DNA of 52,930 bases from contig JBDRMB010000016.1 of assembly GCA_043812455.1 (NCBI GenBank), positions 1 through 52,930 of the forward strand, read 5' to 3'. The number at the start of each line of letters is the position of its first letter. Position 1 is the stretch's first letter. The notes beneath the pieces are model-generated. The model saw only the letters and a program-made list of their open reading frames with translations, ran no database searches and was not told the origin of the DNA. This document shows positions 1 to 8,102 of this stretch, piece after piece. The position numbers were made by a program, and so were the translations under genes. This DNA comes from JABHQR01 sp043812455. Lineage in GTDB: Archaea > Nanobdellota > Nanobdellia > Woesearchaeales > GW2011-AR9.

Positions 1-138
1 AACGTCAAATCAAGAATCGATAAAATACAAAAAGTAGAGATTCTAACAAGAGTTATTGCTTACAATATCGACAGAATACTAAGAATCGAAAATGAAATAA
101 TTTTGATATTCATCAGAATTATTAGGGTTTCATATTAG
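1..138 (+). CDS. 3' end of a truncated gene, possibly a transposase C-terminus
   Basis: Frame 1 is open from the first base to a TAG at 136-138, giving 45 residues whose start lies outside the window. The piece is rich in Ile, Arg and Asn and includes the short run VIAYNIDRIL. Several DDE transposase families end in a helix with a similar 'xxYNixR' pattern, so a transposase C-terminus is possible, but the fragment is too short for a firm call. No inverted repeat is visible next to it. Confidence 0.35.
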   Translation, partial: NVKSRIDKIQKVEILTRVIAYNIDRILRIENEIILIFIRIIRVSY

Positions 139-155
139 CCTAAAAAAAGAATAAA

Positions 156-207
156 TTTATATAACAAGAAATTTTATTATTAACATAAATTAAAAAATTT
201 AGGAGGT
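156..207 (+). promoter_or_regulatory. TATA-like box and Shine-Dalgarno site of the TM2 gene
   Basis: A TTTATATA box lies at 156-163 and a strong AGGAGGT lies at 201-207, seven bases before the ATG at 215. The box-to-ATG distance of about 52 bases implies a 5' leader of about 25-30 bases. This gene therefore has a leader, unlike many others in the window whose TATA box is about 25 bases from the start codon. Confidence 0.6.
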
Positions 208-214
208 TTATTTA

Positions 215-439
215 ATGGCAGCAAAGAAAGTTAACTGGTTATTAACATTAATCCTCTCTATTTTCCTAGGTAGTTTAGGTGTCGACCGATTTATCATGGG
301 TCATGTTGGCTTAGGTATCCTAAAATTGTTAATTACAATATTAACATTTGGACTTGCCGGCTGGATCTGGTGGATTATTGATATCGTCTTAATCGCTACT
401 AAACATAAGTTTAAGGATATAGAGTGGGTAGACAAGTAA
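215..439 (+). CDS. TM2 domain membrane protein
   Basis: A 74-residue protein made of two hydrophobic helices (about residues 8-28 and 34-56) joined by a short turn. The first helix ends in GSLGVDRFIMG, which matches the TM2-domain signature (small-x-G-x-x-R-F-hydrophobic-x-G). The second ends before a short basic tail. TM2 proteins are small membrane proteins of mostly unknown role. The start is fixed by an AGGAGGT seven bases upstream. The T-rich stretch just after the stop (from about 443) is a plausible archaeal terminator. The family call is good; the cellular role is unknown. Confidence 0.8.
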   Translation: MAAKKVNWLLTLILSIFLGSLGVDRFIMGHVGLGILKLLITILTFGLAGWIWWIIDIVLIATKHKFKDIEWVDK

Positions 440-557
440 AAATTTTTTTTTCTTTATTTAATTTTAATATAAAAATTTAGAATTCTGAGACTGCAGTTAA
501 GGTGATTAAAACTATAAGAATTAAAAAAATAAAATTAGAAAAAAATAACAAAAAAAT

Positions 558-950
558 TTAGAAAGTAAATTTCTTTCCAAATCTGCCGATTACAGGCAAT
601 TCTTTCTCTTTACCGCTCAAGGAATTTATAATTCCAAAGATCAAGAGAATAATGTTAATTGCCCAAACTAAAAACATTATCAGTCCTGGAATAAACATTA
701 AGATCATTCCCATCCCATATGTTGCTGCAGCTAAAAATCCAACAATTACACCGACTATGGAAGCTAGAATTATACCAACAATCGCTAAGATCACACTAAA
801 AATCAATAATACTAACCCTTGCTTAACATGAAACTTAACATAAGTGTTCTTTTTCATATTTTCATCTACAAAATACCAAATTATACCTATCAAAAGATAA
901 GCTAAGAACGCAACAATCTTTCCATCTTCAATTTCTTTTTTACTTGCCAT
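558..950 (-). CDS. DUF4870/Tic20-like small membrane protein
   Basis: A 130-residue protein with an N-terminal segment (GKIVAFLAYLL...YFVDENMKKN) followed by YVKFHVKQGLVLLI and two or more long hydrophobic stretches. The 'lAyl...kkn.fvrfHa.QglllfI' arrangement is typical of the DUF4870/Tic20-like family of four-helix membrane proteins, whose function is unsettled. It ends in a polar, basic tail. A GAGGTG-type site lies at about 956-961, just before the ATG. It is convergent with the TM2 gene. No operon partner is evident. Confidence 0.7.
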   Translation of the reverse strand: MASKKEIEDGKIVAFLAYLLIGIIWYFVDENMKKNTYVKFHVKQGLVLLIFSVILAIVGIILASIVGVIVGFLAAATYGMGMILMFIPGLIMFLVWAINIILLIFGIINSLSGKEKELPVIGRFGKKFTF

Positions 951-1008
951 TATTACACCTCATTAATTTATTATATTATTATGTTTTTATAAGTTAAAAC
1001 AATACTAT

Positions 1009-1818
1009 TTATTTCTTTCTACTTAATAAGACTTTCCAATCTTGACGATGATATTTCAAGAAGAATATTAAAGCTAAAATAACCATAATTACGCTAAACC
1101 ATTGGCCTAATGATAAACCCCAATGCAATTCATCAAATCTCCAAAAATCTACAATAAATCTGCCCAAACCTTCCCAAAACACGAAATTCCAGAAAATGAA
1201 TCCTGGTTGAAATTGTTTTCTGAACTTACTTAAACTCAACCCTAAGACCCAGAAAAATACAATGACCCTTTTTCCTGCAGCGTACAATGTGCTTGGGTGC
1301 CGGCAATCAGTATATCCTGGAAATTGCATGCACCAAGATACATCAGTAACTCTGCCAACCAATTCTCCGTTCATGAAATTAGCTAATCTTCCTAATGCTA
1401 AAGCCAACATTGTTGGCGCTGACATCAAATCAGCCATTCGCATAAATTTAATTTTCTTAATTTTACAATAAATTAGTCCAACAGTTACAATACCAAACAA
1501 ACCACCATGAAAACTCATCCCCCCATTCCAAATCCTAAATATTTCTAAAGGATCTGAGAGGTAAACTGATGGTTGCCAGAAGATCATAAATATGCGAGAT
1601 CCAATAATAACTCCAAGCATCAAATAAAAAGTGAAATCCCAAACTTGATCTTTGGTTAAATTAAGTTCACCTTTCTTGCGCCAGTACTGTAACCAAGCAA
1701 TTGCTAAGAAAAATCCCAACACATAAGCTATTCCATAATAACGTACTTCCAAACCACCTATTAACGGTATTTTTTCACTTATTGAAAATAGTATTGGATT
1801 AATGTTATGGACCCACAT
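1009..1818 (-). CDS. lgt: Prolipoprotein diacylglyceryl transferase, copy 1
   Basis: A 269-residue polytopic membrane protein with the bacterial Lgt layout. Visible residues that match the known catalytic set by motif are H104 in SFHGG, R144 and N147 in GRLANFMNGELVGRVTD, E152 in the same block, and RHPSTLY at about 173-179. A C-terminal GRF arginine (R220) corresponds to the essential late arginine of E. coli Lgt. The Tyr four residues before it in E. coli is Glu here. Lgt transfers diacylglyceryl to a lipobox cysteine in the membrane. AGGTG at 1824-1828 supports the start. A second, diverged copy lies at 44126-44899, and a lipobox protein is encoded at 19375. In an archaeon this is probably a bacterial acquisition. 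Confidence 0.88.
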   Translation of the reverse strand: MWVHNINPILFSISEKIPLIGGLEVRYYGIAYVLGFFLAIAWLQYWRKKGELNLTKDQVWDFTFYLMLGVIIGSRIFMIFWQPSVYLSDPLEIFRIWNGGMSFHGGLFGIVTVGLIYCKIKKIKFMRMADLMSAPTMLALALGRLANFMNGELVGRVTDVSWCMQFPGYTDCRHPSTLYAAGKRVIVFFWVLGLSLSKFRKQFQPGFIFWNFVFWEGLGRFIVDFWRFDELHWGLSLGQWFSVIMVILALIFFLKYHRQDWKVLLSRKK

Positions 1819-1851
1819 GATTACACCTAAACTTGTTTATCTTAAAAAAGC

Positions 1852-1859
1852 TTTATATA
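1852..1859 (+). promoter_or_regulatory. TATA box of the permuted GTPase gene
   Basis: TTTATATA is centred about 26 bases before the ATG at 1882. That is the archaeal spacing expected for a leaderless transcript. No Shine-Dalgarno sequence lies between the box and the start. Confidence 0.55.
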
Positions 1860-1881
1860 ATTTGCCAAGTAATTTCAAGTA

Positions 1882-2631
1882 ATGGTAACTTTTTGGAGAC
1901 ATGTCAATATTGTAATTAGAACTGCGGACATAATTATAGAAGTATTAGATGCAAGAAATATTTACGAAAGTAGAAATATTGAAATTGAAAGAAAAGTTAA
2001 GAAATTAAGGAAAAAAATTTTGTATGTAATTAACAAATGTGATTTGGCTGATAAGGTTGAATCAGAACGATGGAAAGCTAAGCTGAAACCAAGTGTTTTC
2101 ATTTCCAGTAAAGATAAATTAGGTACAACCATATTAAAAAAGAAACTATTGGAAATGTCTAGAGGTAAAGAGGTGGTGGTAGGAGTCTTAGGTTATCCAA
2201 ACGTAGGGAAATCTTCTTTAATTAATGCTTTATCAGGTAGAGGTGCAGCAAAAACTTCTTCTGAGAGCGGATTTACTAAAGGTGTTCAAAAAGTTAGGGT
2301 AGATCACAAGATTTTACTTATTGATACGCCAGGAGTATTACCAGATAAAGAAAAATCGGAATTTAAACATAGCAAAATTGGTGCAATCAGTTATTCTAAA
2401 CTTAAAGATCCAGAAAGTATAGCATTAGAGTTTATTGAAGAAAACAAAGACCTTGTGGTTGAACATTATGGTTTGGAAATTGAAGAAACTGATGAAGCAG
2501 AAGAGATTTTAGAAAAGCTAGCATTTAAACTGAATAGGTTAAGAAAAGGTAATAATGCTGATCTTGAAGCAACTTCTAGATTATTACTTAAAGATTGGCA
2601 AACTGGGAAATTGAATAAGAAACTGGATTAA
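1882..2631 (+). CDS. Circularly permuted ribosome-assembly-type GTPase (MMR1/HSR1, RbgA/YlqF-like)
   Basis: A 249-residue GTPase with the motifs in permuted order: G4 NKCDLAD near residue 51, the G5-like SSK near 75, G1 (P-loop) GYPNVGKSS near 104-112, a threonine G2 region (SGFTKG), and G3 DTPG near 149-152. This G4-G5-G1-G2-G3 order defines the permuted YlqF/YawG group, which acts in large-subunit ribosome maturation. A C-terminal helical part (residues ~175-249) resembles the RNA-binding tail of that group. The transcript is probably leaderless from the TATA box at 1852. It ends five bases before the convergent gene at 2637. The exact ribosomal step is inference. Confidence 0.85.
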   Translation: MVTFWRHVNIVIRTADIIIEVLDARNIYESRNIEIERKVKKLRKKILYVINKCDLADKVESERWKAKLKPSVFISSKDKLGTTILKKKLLEMSRGKEVVVGVLGYPNVGKSSLINALSGRGAAKTSSESGFTKGVQKVRVDHKILLIDTPGVLPDKEKSEFKHSKIGAISYSKLKDPESIALEFIEENKDLVVEHYGLEIEETDEAEEILEKLAFKLNRLRKGNNADLEATSRLLLKDWQTGKLNKKLD

Positions 2632-2636
2632 ATCCA

Positions 2637-3353
2637 CTAAGCTTTTTGTGCAACTATACTGTCCAACCCTTTACGGGAAAAACCCCCAGATGGTTGAGGC
2701 AATGTTTTTGTACTATATTTTTTTTTGATAGCAAGATTGGGAGTCCCAGCGCTTTTTTCGATAGCAACAACTTTATCTCCATCTGAGCCAACTATTTCTC
2801 GATCGCTACCAGTTTGTGCATCATAAGCAGATCTAGGTACTAAGCCGCTAGGTAAAGCAACAAAATCGTAATTATTTTGGTCAGTACTTGTTTCTCCTAT
2901 GATTGCAGGTTCTGGTTCTCTACCAATAGATTCAAGTTCTTCACTATAAGGAGTTCCAACAGTTGATTCCCTTTCAAGGTAAGGCATTTCTACTACAGTA
3001 GGAACATTATCATAATCATGGATAGTTTCCTCATCAGGACCAATTTCGCGATCATGATCTTGAGCATCAAGTGCATCCAATTCTTTAACAGTCTCAGAAA
3101 GAAGTTTTCTACCGGTACGTTCGGCTGCCCAGTTGTCATAATTTCCAATTCCAATTCTAGCAAATGAAGTATAATTTGGTTGAACTAAATCAACTAATGA
3201 ATCTCTTACTCTTAAAGTTAAACTTTTGTAAGCTTGCCTGTCAAAAGCGCCAATTCTATTCAAATTTTCATGACCTGCTATGTATTTAATACCAGAATGC
3301 CTAGTTGCACCACCAGCGATACAAGATAAATCATATAAGTTTGCATTTGTCAT
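2637..3353 (-). CDS. Hypothetical soluble acidic protein
   Basis: A 238-residue hydrophilic protein that I do not recognise. No signal peptide or membrane helix is visible. Residues ~1-100 look folded (for example NYTSFARIGIGNYDNWAAER). The central region (~100-180) is Glu/Asp/Pro-rich and low in hydrophobics, probably flexible. The C-terminus is basic (IKKKYSTKT...SRKG). A TATA-like box lies at about 3376-3384 on the minus strand, about 25 bases before the ATG, so the start and expression are plausible. It lies between the GTPase and Hef without overlap. No function is proposed. Confidence 0.6.
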   Translation of the reverse strand: MTNANLYDLSCIAGGATRHSGIKYIAGHENLNRIGAFDRQAYKSLTLRVRDSLVDLVQPNYTSFARIGIGNYDNWAAERTGRKLLSETVKELDALDAQDHDREIGPDEETIHDYDNVPTVVEMPYLERESTVGTPYSEELESIGREPEPAIIGETSTDQNNYDFVALPSGLVPRSAYDAQTGSDREIVGSDGDKVVAIEKSAGTPNLAIKKKYSTKTLPQPSGGFSRKGLDSIVAQKA

Positions 3354-3400
3354 ACATATTTAAACACGCTGATACTATATAAATGTTTATATTATATTTA

Positions 3401-6400
3401 CTAAGAAGTGGTTACATATTGTGATTTAAATAATTTTGCTAATCGCTCTGCAGTTTTATCTCCAATTCCCTTTATTTCCTTAATTTCATCTTCAGAGGCA
3501 TTGACCAAAGCCTTAATTGAACCAAAATGTTCTAAAAGAATTCTAGCAGTACCTAAACCTATGCTTGGCATTGCTGAAACGAGATACTCCTGCTGTTCCT
3601 TCATTGACTGGGGCTTATTAGTATGCGAAGAATATTCCTTGCTTTCACTCTGTTGTTCGCGTTTAGCCATCACTGCGAGTAATGCCGCAGTATCTTCAGG
3701 ATCTTTAGTATAAAGGACAGGCACGCCAAATCCCAACACAATTGATGCTAGTGCACCTCTGATTGCATTAGCATGAACTTTCCGTACCGCAAAAATATCT
3801 TCTTCCCCTTCAATAATAAGAACTGCTTTCTCAAAGTTACATTTCAATTCCTTCACTTGTTCAATCAAACGACCATCTATCAAAGAACCGACAAAATCTG
3901 GTACTTTTTTTAATTCTACACCAACAACGCCAGAAACTAAATAATCCGCACTAGTTAACTGTCCAGTTCTGACATTGACGTTAAGGTTAATTAATTCCTT
4001 TACAACCTTATTATCTTTCTCACGATGGTCTGCCAGAATTGCTACTGGTTTATTTTCGCTGATCTCAAGATTTTGAGAAACGAAATTAGTAAGACTTTGA
4101 TTGCCAGTGACTGCGGCTTTTAAATCTATTTTTTGTTTAACATCAGAATTATTGACTACGTTATCAACTTCGGCTGCAGTAGAAAATCCTTGAGATTCTT
4201 TCCGAGCCATTTGCTTAGCACTGATCTTTAATTTATCTAATATCTTGTGCATGTTCTTTTCTTTATGATGAGAAGCCCATCTGTAAGCTTCATCTCTGGT
4301 ACCTTTCATGTACAACACGATTACTGAACCTTCTTCTAACCTACCAGTACGCCCTCGCCGTTGAATATTACGTATTGCACTAGCAGTAGCTTCATAAAAA
4401 ATTACGCGGTCAACTTTAGGAATGTCTAACCCTTCTTCAGCAACAGAAGTTGCTACGAGAACATTAAATTCTCCTGCTCTAAATTTGTCAAGAATTTCCT
4501 TTTGCTTTTTTTGTGAAAATCCAACCCCGTCCTTTTTTGCCTGACCAAAAAATAATTGATGTTTTACTGCTTGTTTTTCAAGAACTTTTGAAATTTCTTG
4601 TGCAGAATCCCGATAATTAGTAAAAACAATAATCTTAGTTTCTGGATTTTTCTGTAAACCTTCATTAATGATTTCATTAAGTTTGTTAAGTTTAGGATAC
4701 TCAAATTCCCGGTTAACTAAACTTTCTGACCAATAAACTGCAGCTTTGAAATTAGGGTCGCGTACTAAATTTTTTACTGCTTTAACTTTAGTACTTTTTG
4801 ATTCTTCCATTAACCGGTGTAAATATTCGTGAGTAGGATTGAGACCTTGACATTCTAAAAGTTCTAAGGCATGTTCAACTTTAAGCGCTTCTGCCACTAT
4901 AGAAATAGCTTTCATCACTTCGAAATCTGTGCCTTGCCGAAGTTTATTTTGCAATAGACCTTGCAATTTTAATAGTTGGCCTTTGTTAAGAAATTGAGTG
5001 TTGACAAAACCCAAACTTTTTACCATTTCAACTTTCTTTTTTGCACAAATTTTTAATTCATCATGCAGCTTTTCTAGTTCTTTAGGAAATTTTAATTCTA
5101 GCCAATTAACGTTAGTTTTCTGGACGTAAGGTTTAACATCAGGATCTTTTTCTGACTTCACTTCAACTTGTTCAATAAACAAGTTCTGATAAATATCTTG
5201 AATCTTTTCTAACGTTGCACCAGGAGATGCTGTCAAGGCAAGAATTCTTTGATTGGTTGCATTCTTTTGATATTGTTCTGCTAACCAAACATAACTGTAA
5301 TCGCCAGTAGCATGATGGCAATTATGGACAATAAAATTATTAGCAATATAATTATGATTTTTTTCAACTGTCAAATCATAAACATATTCTTCATTTTTAC
5401 TAAGACCAATCCTTTCAATTCTTTCCCATTTTACTAGAAGTTTACTATAATAATTATCGTTAAAATCAAACTTTGACATTTTGTATGTAATCATAGAAGG
5501 CTTAATGTCGTAATAAATCCAATTTTCTACTGTTCCCCTATCTAATCCTAGTTCCCTAGCTATTTTATGACAACCTAGGCCTCGTTTATGTAAACTTTTA
5601 GCTTTTTCAGATAAGGAAATCCTTTCCTTAAGATTTCCTTCTTTCTCTTCCAAATATTTCAAAATACAGTTTCCCTGAATTCTTTTGTTAATAGCATAAG
5701 AGTAGTTCACTTCTCTTAGGAACCTTATCATAGATTTATTAGAATTAGACAGTGTTAGTAAAAATTTTACAGTGTGATGTCCATCTTTTCTTATGTTACC
5801 AACTCTTTTTGATATCTGTACATTGATTTTAAGATCAAAAAATAAATTTTTGATTTGTTGGGCATACGTTAACCCTTCGTTTTCCAAACTTTTAATTAAA
5901 TTAAAAGATAATCTTACTGGATTACAAGTTTTTAGATTTCTTTTCAGGGAAGGAGTATATCCTTCACTACCCATTAAAGCCGAAAGGAATTCTTTTTTTA
6001 TTCTATTGGGTCCTTTAATAATCCATTCTGGTATTAAAAATAAATTTTTTGTTTTATTTCCAATTGGAAGCCCCAATAAAACTAATAGTTTAGTAATTTT
6101 TCTATCAGAAACCGTAAAAGAATTTGAAATACCAGTAATCTCCTTTTTTCCCCTAGATAAATGATTTGCAACAGAAGTTGTGTTCCTTGAATAAATCTTA
6201 GAATATTTAGAACCAAGCAGTGATAAATCTGATTGAATACTTTTCAAATCATCTATATTCCCAGAAAAACCAATTATAATTCCTTTTTTATCATTATAAG
6301 ACCACCCATCTCCAAATAAGTGACCAAATAATCTCGCAATTATAGGTAAAAAAGGATTATTGTGAGTTAAAGGAATTAAACGTTTATTTTCTAAACTCTC

Positions 6401-7390
6401 AAGAGTATTTTGAATAACTGGCTTACGAAATGGTTGGTATATCCAATTTCTAATAGCACCTTCACTAATGTTTAATACCTTAGAAATTTTCCTTGAACCA
6501 AAGCCATTAGATCTTCTTAATTTAGTCACTTCTAAAAATTGTTCAAATAAATCTTTCTGACGTTTTGAAAATTGATTTATTATTTCCTTTTTACTTACCA
6601 ATATTCTATCGTTCTTTTGAACAACATCATCTTTAAATATAGAAACTGAATCTCCCTCTCTTAATTTCTTTGCAGGAACCCAACCTATTTTTCCTTTAAT
6701 CTCAGATAAAAATAGGTGATCTTCGGTAACTTTTATTTTTTTGTTTTTTAGTTTAATTTGTAATATTTTCTTATTTGATTTTATCTTATGAAATTTAGTA
6801 ATTTCCGCTGGCTCAAAACAACCAGTTTTTTCATTTAGACTATTTACCAAAATTTTTTCGTTACTTACTTTTTCTTCTAATTTTTCAATGTTAATTCTAT
6901 TTCCATCAGCCAAGCTTATCTTTGTTCCTTTCGCAACACATTCGTCAAATACTAAAAGAGAAACTTCTGCAAAGTTGATTCTTTTATTGATAATATCATT
7001 TTCTAACCCTTGTGGAGTTGAAATAATTATTTTTGCTTCCTGCCATAAAGATGCTCTTTTAAGTGGACTAACCGAACCAGTAAATAACACAATCTTTTCC
7101 TCGGGATCTCCATTAAGTTCAATATGTTTTCGAAAACTTTCCACATGCTGCTCGCACAATGGTTTGGTTGGTGCTAACATGAGAATTTTACTTTCAGGAA
7201 ACTTGTTTAGCCTTTGTACAGCCAGCATAAATGCAGATGCAGTTTTACCTAATCCAGTAGGAAGAACAACTAATGTATTGTTATTTACAGTTGTGCCTAA
7301 AATTGTTTGTTGGTACAATCTCGGCTGGAAATCTTTTAGTGTGCACATGTTATTTGTGTTGTGAGTGTTTACTATATTTACAGCATCCAT
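3401..7390 (-). CDS. hef: Hef helicase-nuclease interrupted by an intein
   Basis: A 1329-residue precursor. The helicase half has P-loop PTGLGKT at ~44-50, Walker B DE at 149-150 continuing as CHH at 691-693 after the intein, TASPGAT at ~720-726, and QRRGRTGR at ~1010-1017. The nuclease half is XPF-like, with ADHRE and VELKKVPD at ~1158-1165; the usual ERKxxxD reads ELKxxxD here. A tandem helix-hairpin-helix closes the protein (~1270-1322; GLGTARILLEHFG, GIGDKTAERL). Hef processes stalled replication forks in archaea. Removing the intein gives about 789 residues, a normal Hef size. ATG at 7390 is chosen; a GTG one codon upstream and a Met at 7348 are alternatives. The R-to-L change in the nuclease signature may lower activity. 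Confidence 0.9.
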   Translation of the reverse strand: MDAVNIVNTHNTNNMCTLKDFQPRLYQQTILGTTVNNNTLVVLPTGLGKTASAFMLAVQRLNKFPESKILMLAPTKPLCEQHVESFRKHIELNGDPEEKIVLFTGSVSPLKRASLWQEAKIIISTPQGLENDIINKRINFAEVSLLVFDECVAKGTKISLADGNRINIEKLEEKVSNEKILVNSLNEKTGCFEPAEITKFHKIKSNKKILQIKLKNKKIKVTEDHLFLSEIKGKIGWVPAKKLREGDSVSIFKDDVVQKNDRILVSKKEIINQFSKRQKDLFEQFLEVTKLRRSNGFGSRKISKVLNISEGAIRNWIYQPFRKPVIQNTLESLENKRLIPLTHNNPFLPIIARLFGHLFGDGWSYNDKKGIIIGFSGNIDDLKSIQSDLSLLGSKYSKIYSRNTTSVANHLSRGKKEITGISNSFTVSDRKITKLLVLLGLPIGNKTKNLFLIPEWIIKGPNRIKKEFLSALMGSEGYTPSLKRNLKTCNPVRLSFNLIKSLENEGLTYAQQIKNLFFDLKINVQISKRVGNIRKDGHHTVKFLLTLSNSNKSMIRFLREVNYSYAINKRIQGNCILKYLEEKEGNLKERISLSEKAKSLHKRGLGCHKIARELGLDRGTVENWIYYDIKPSMITYKMSKFDFNDNYYSKLLVKWERIERIGLSKNEEYVYDLTVEKNHNYIANNFIVHNCHHATGDYSYVWLAEQYQKNATNQRILALTASPGATLEKIQDIYQNLFIEQVEVKSEKDPDVKPYVQKTNVNWLELKFPKELEKLHDELKICAKKKVEMVKSLGFVNTQFLNKGQLLKLQGLLQNKLRQGTDFEVMKAISIVAEALKVEHALELLECQGLNPTHEYLHRLMEESKSTKVKAVKNLVRDPNFKAAVYWSESLVNREFEYPKLNKLNEIINEGLQKNPETKIIVFTNYRDSAQEISKVLEKQAVKHQLFFGQAKKDGVGFSQKKQKEILDKFRAGEFNVLVATSVAEEGLDIPKVDRVIFYEATASAIRNIQRRGRTGRLEEGSVIVLYMKGTRDEAYRWASHHKEKNMHKILDKLKISAKQMARKESQGFSTAAEVDNVVNNSDVKQKIDLKAAVTGNQSLTNFVSQNLEISENKPVAILADHREKDNKVVKELINLNVNVRTGQLTSADYLVSGVVGVELKKVPDFVGSLIDGRLIEQVKELKCNFEKAVLIIEGEEDIFAVRKVHANAIRGALASIVLGFGVPVLYTKDPEDTAALLAVMAKREQQSESKEYSSHTNKPQSMKEQQEYLVSAMPSIGLGTARILLEHFGSIKALVNASEDEIKEIKGIGDKTAERLAKLFKSQYVTTS
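5321..6940 (-). mobile_element. Intein with LAGLIDADG-type homing endonuclease, in the Hef Walker B motif
   Basis: A 540-residue in-frame insertion that splits DE^CHH in the helicase Walker B motif. It begins with Cys (CVAKGTKISLADG, block A) and has a block B-like VTEDHLFLS. It ends with a block F/G-like YVYDLTVEKNHNYIANNF and terminal HN before the Cys+1 of the host protein. Two LAGLIDADG-like helices are visible, LFGHLFGDG and FLSALMGSEGY. There are also two helix-turn-helix-like segments (around SRKISKVLNISEGAIRNWIY and CHKIARELGLDRGTVENWIY). All splice-junction residues expected of a class 1 intein are present, so splicing is likely. The nuclease acidic residues D and E in the two motifs appear intact. 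Confidence 0.9.
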
Positions 7391-7506
7391 CACTTATAAA
7401 GAATTTGTATACTTGACCAGTGGGTGTGTGGGTCTGGAAAATACGCCAAAATAAATGTTCACTAATTTAGAAACTATTTTATATTTCAAATTCTTTACTT
7501 AAAATA

Positions 7507-7983
7507 ATGAACAAACAACAATTCCAAAAACAGATTAAAAAAGAGCGTTATCAAGTGTTTTTATTCTCTTCATCAATACCTTTGCCATTGCCATTCATTA
7601 AACACACCTGGCTTGTTACTAATCATAAAGGCAAAGTTAACCGTTGGGAAGTTTGGGATTTCAGACATAAGAATAAAACACATTGGGGACATTTAAATCG
7701 TAATTTATTCAAACCATGGGAAGGAAGAACAATGATTCTTCTCTTGAAAGGTCCAAGGTATGATAGCAAACTTTTAGGTAAGATTGAAGGTAAAAAAGGT
7801 TCTACTGCTGAAAAGATGGTAAATTTTATAGAAAAGGAAGTTAAGAACTACCCGTATAAACACAAATTTAATTACTTTGGCGGCCCTAACTGTAATTCTT
7901 TTGTACAATGGGTATTAAACAAATTCCCAGAATCTAAACTTAAGATTCCTAACAAAGCGTGGGGTAAAAATTTCAAATTCTAA
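7507..7983 (+). CDS. DUF3750-like protein
   Basis: A 158-residue protein. The C-terminal part carries GPNCNSFVQWVLNKFPE, then KIPNKAWGKNF, which resembles the DUF3750 pattern GPNSNTF...lP..aiGkny. Upstream it has KHTWLV and WEVWDF, also in the family order. The invariant-looking His and Cys/Asn hint at a papain-like/NlpC-type fold, but that is inference. There is no signal peptide. A TATA-like TTTATATTT lies at about 7473-7481. The stop codon overlaps by three bases a fragment on the opposite strand (7980-8042). Biochemical role unknown. Confidence 0.7.
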   Translation: MNKQQFQKQIKKERYQVFLFSSSIPLPLPFIKHTWLVTNHKGKVNRWEVWDFRHKNKTHWGHLNRNLFKPWEGRTMILLLKGPRYDSKLLGKIEGKKGSTAEKMVNFIEKEVKNYPYKHKFNYFGGPNCNSFVQWVLNKFPESKLKIPNKAWGKNFKF

Positions 7984-8042
7984 AAAAACACTAACATAAC
8001 CACCACAGCTAAAAGGAACCATGACTTCAGCATAGCTAACAC
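7980..8042 (-). pseudogene. Remnant of the 3' end of a DUF457-like gene
   Basis: Read on the minus strand, these bases give a ~20-residue open stretch ending FLLAVVVMLVFF-stop. That is identical over its last 12 residues to the C-terminus of the intact DUF457 gene at 9386-9841. At DNA level 7980-8020 matches 9386-9426 in 33 of 41 positions, in the same orientation. A stop codon lies just upstream in this frame, so no more of the gene survives. With the intact gene end, it flanks the 424-residue orphan gene. Confidence 0.6.
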
Positions 8043-8102
8043 TTATAACATTTATATTAGGGAATAATTAACTATTTAAGGAATATTTATTTAACCAAAC
8101 CT

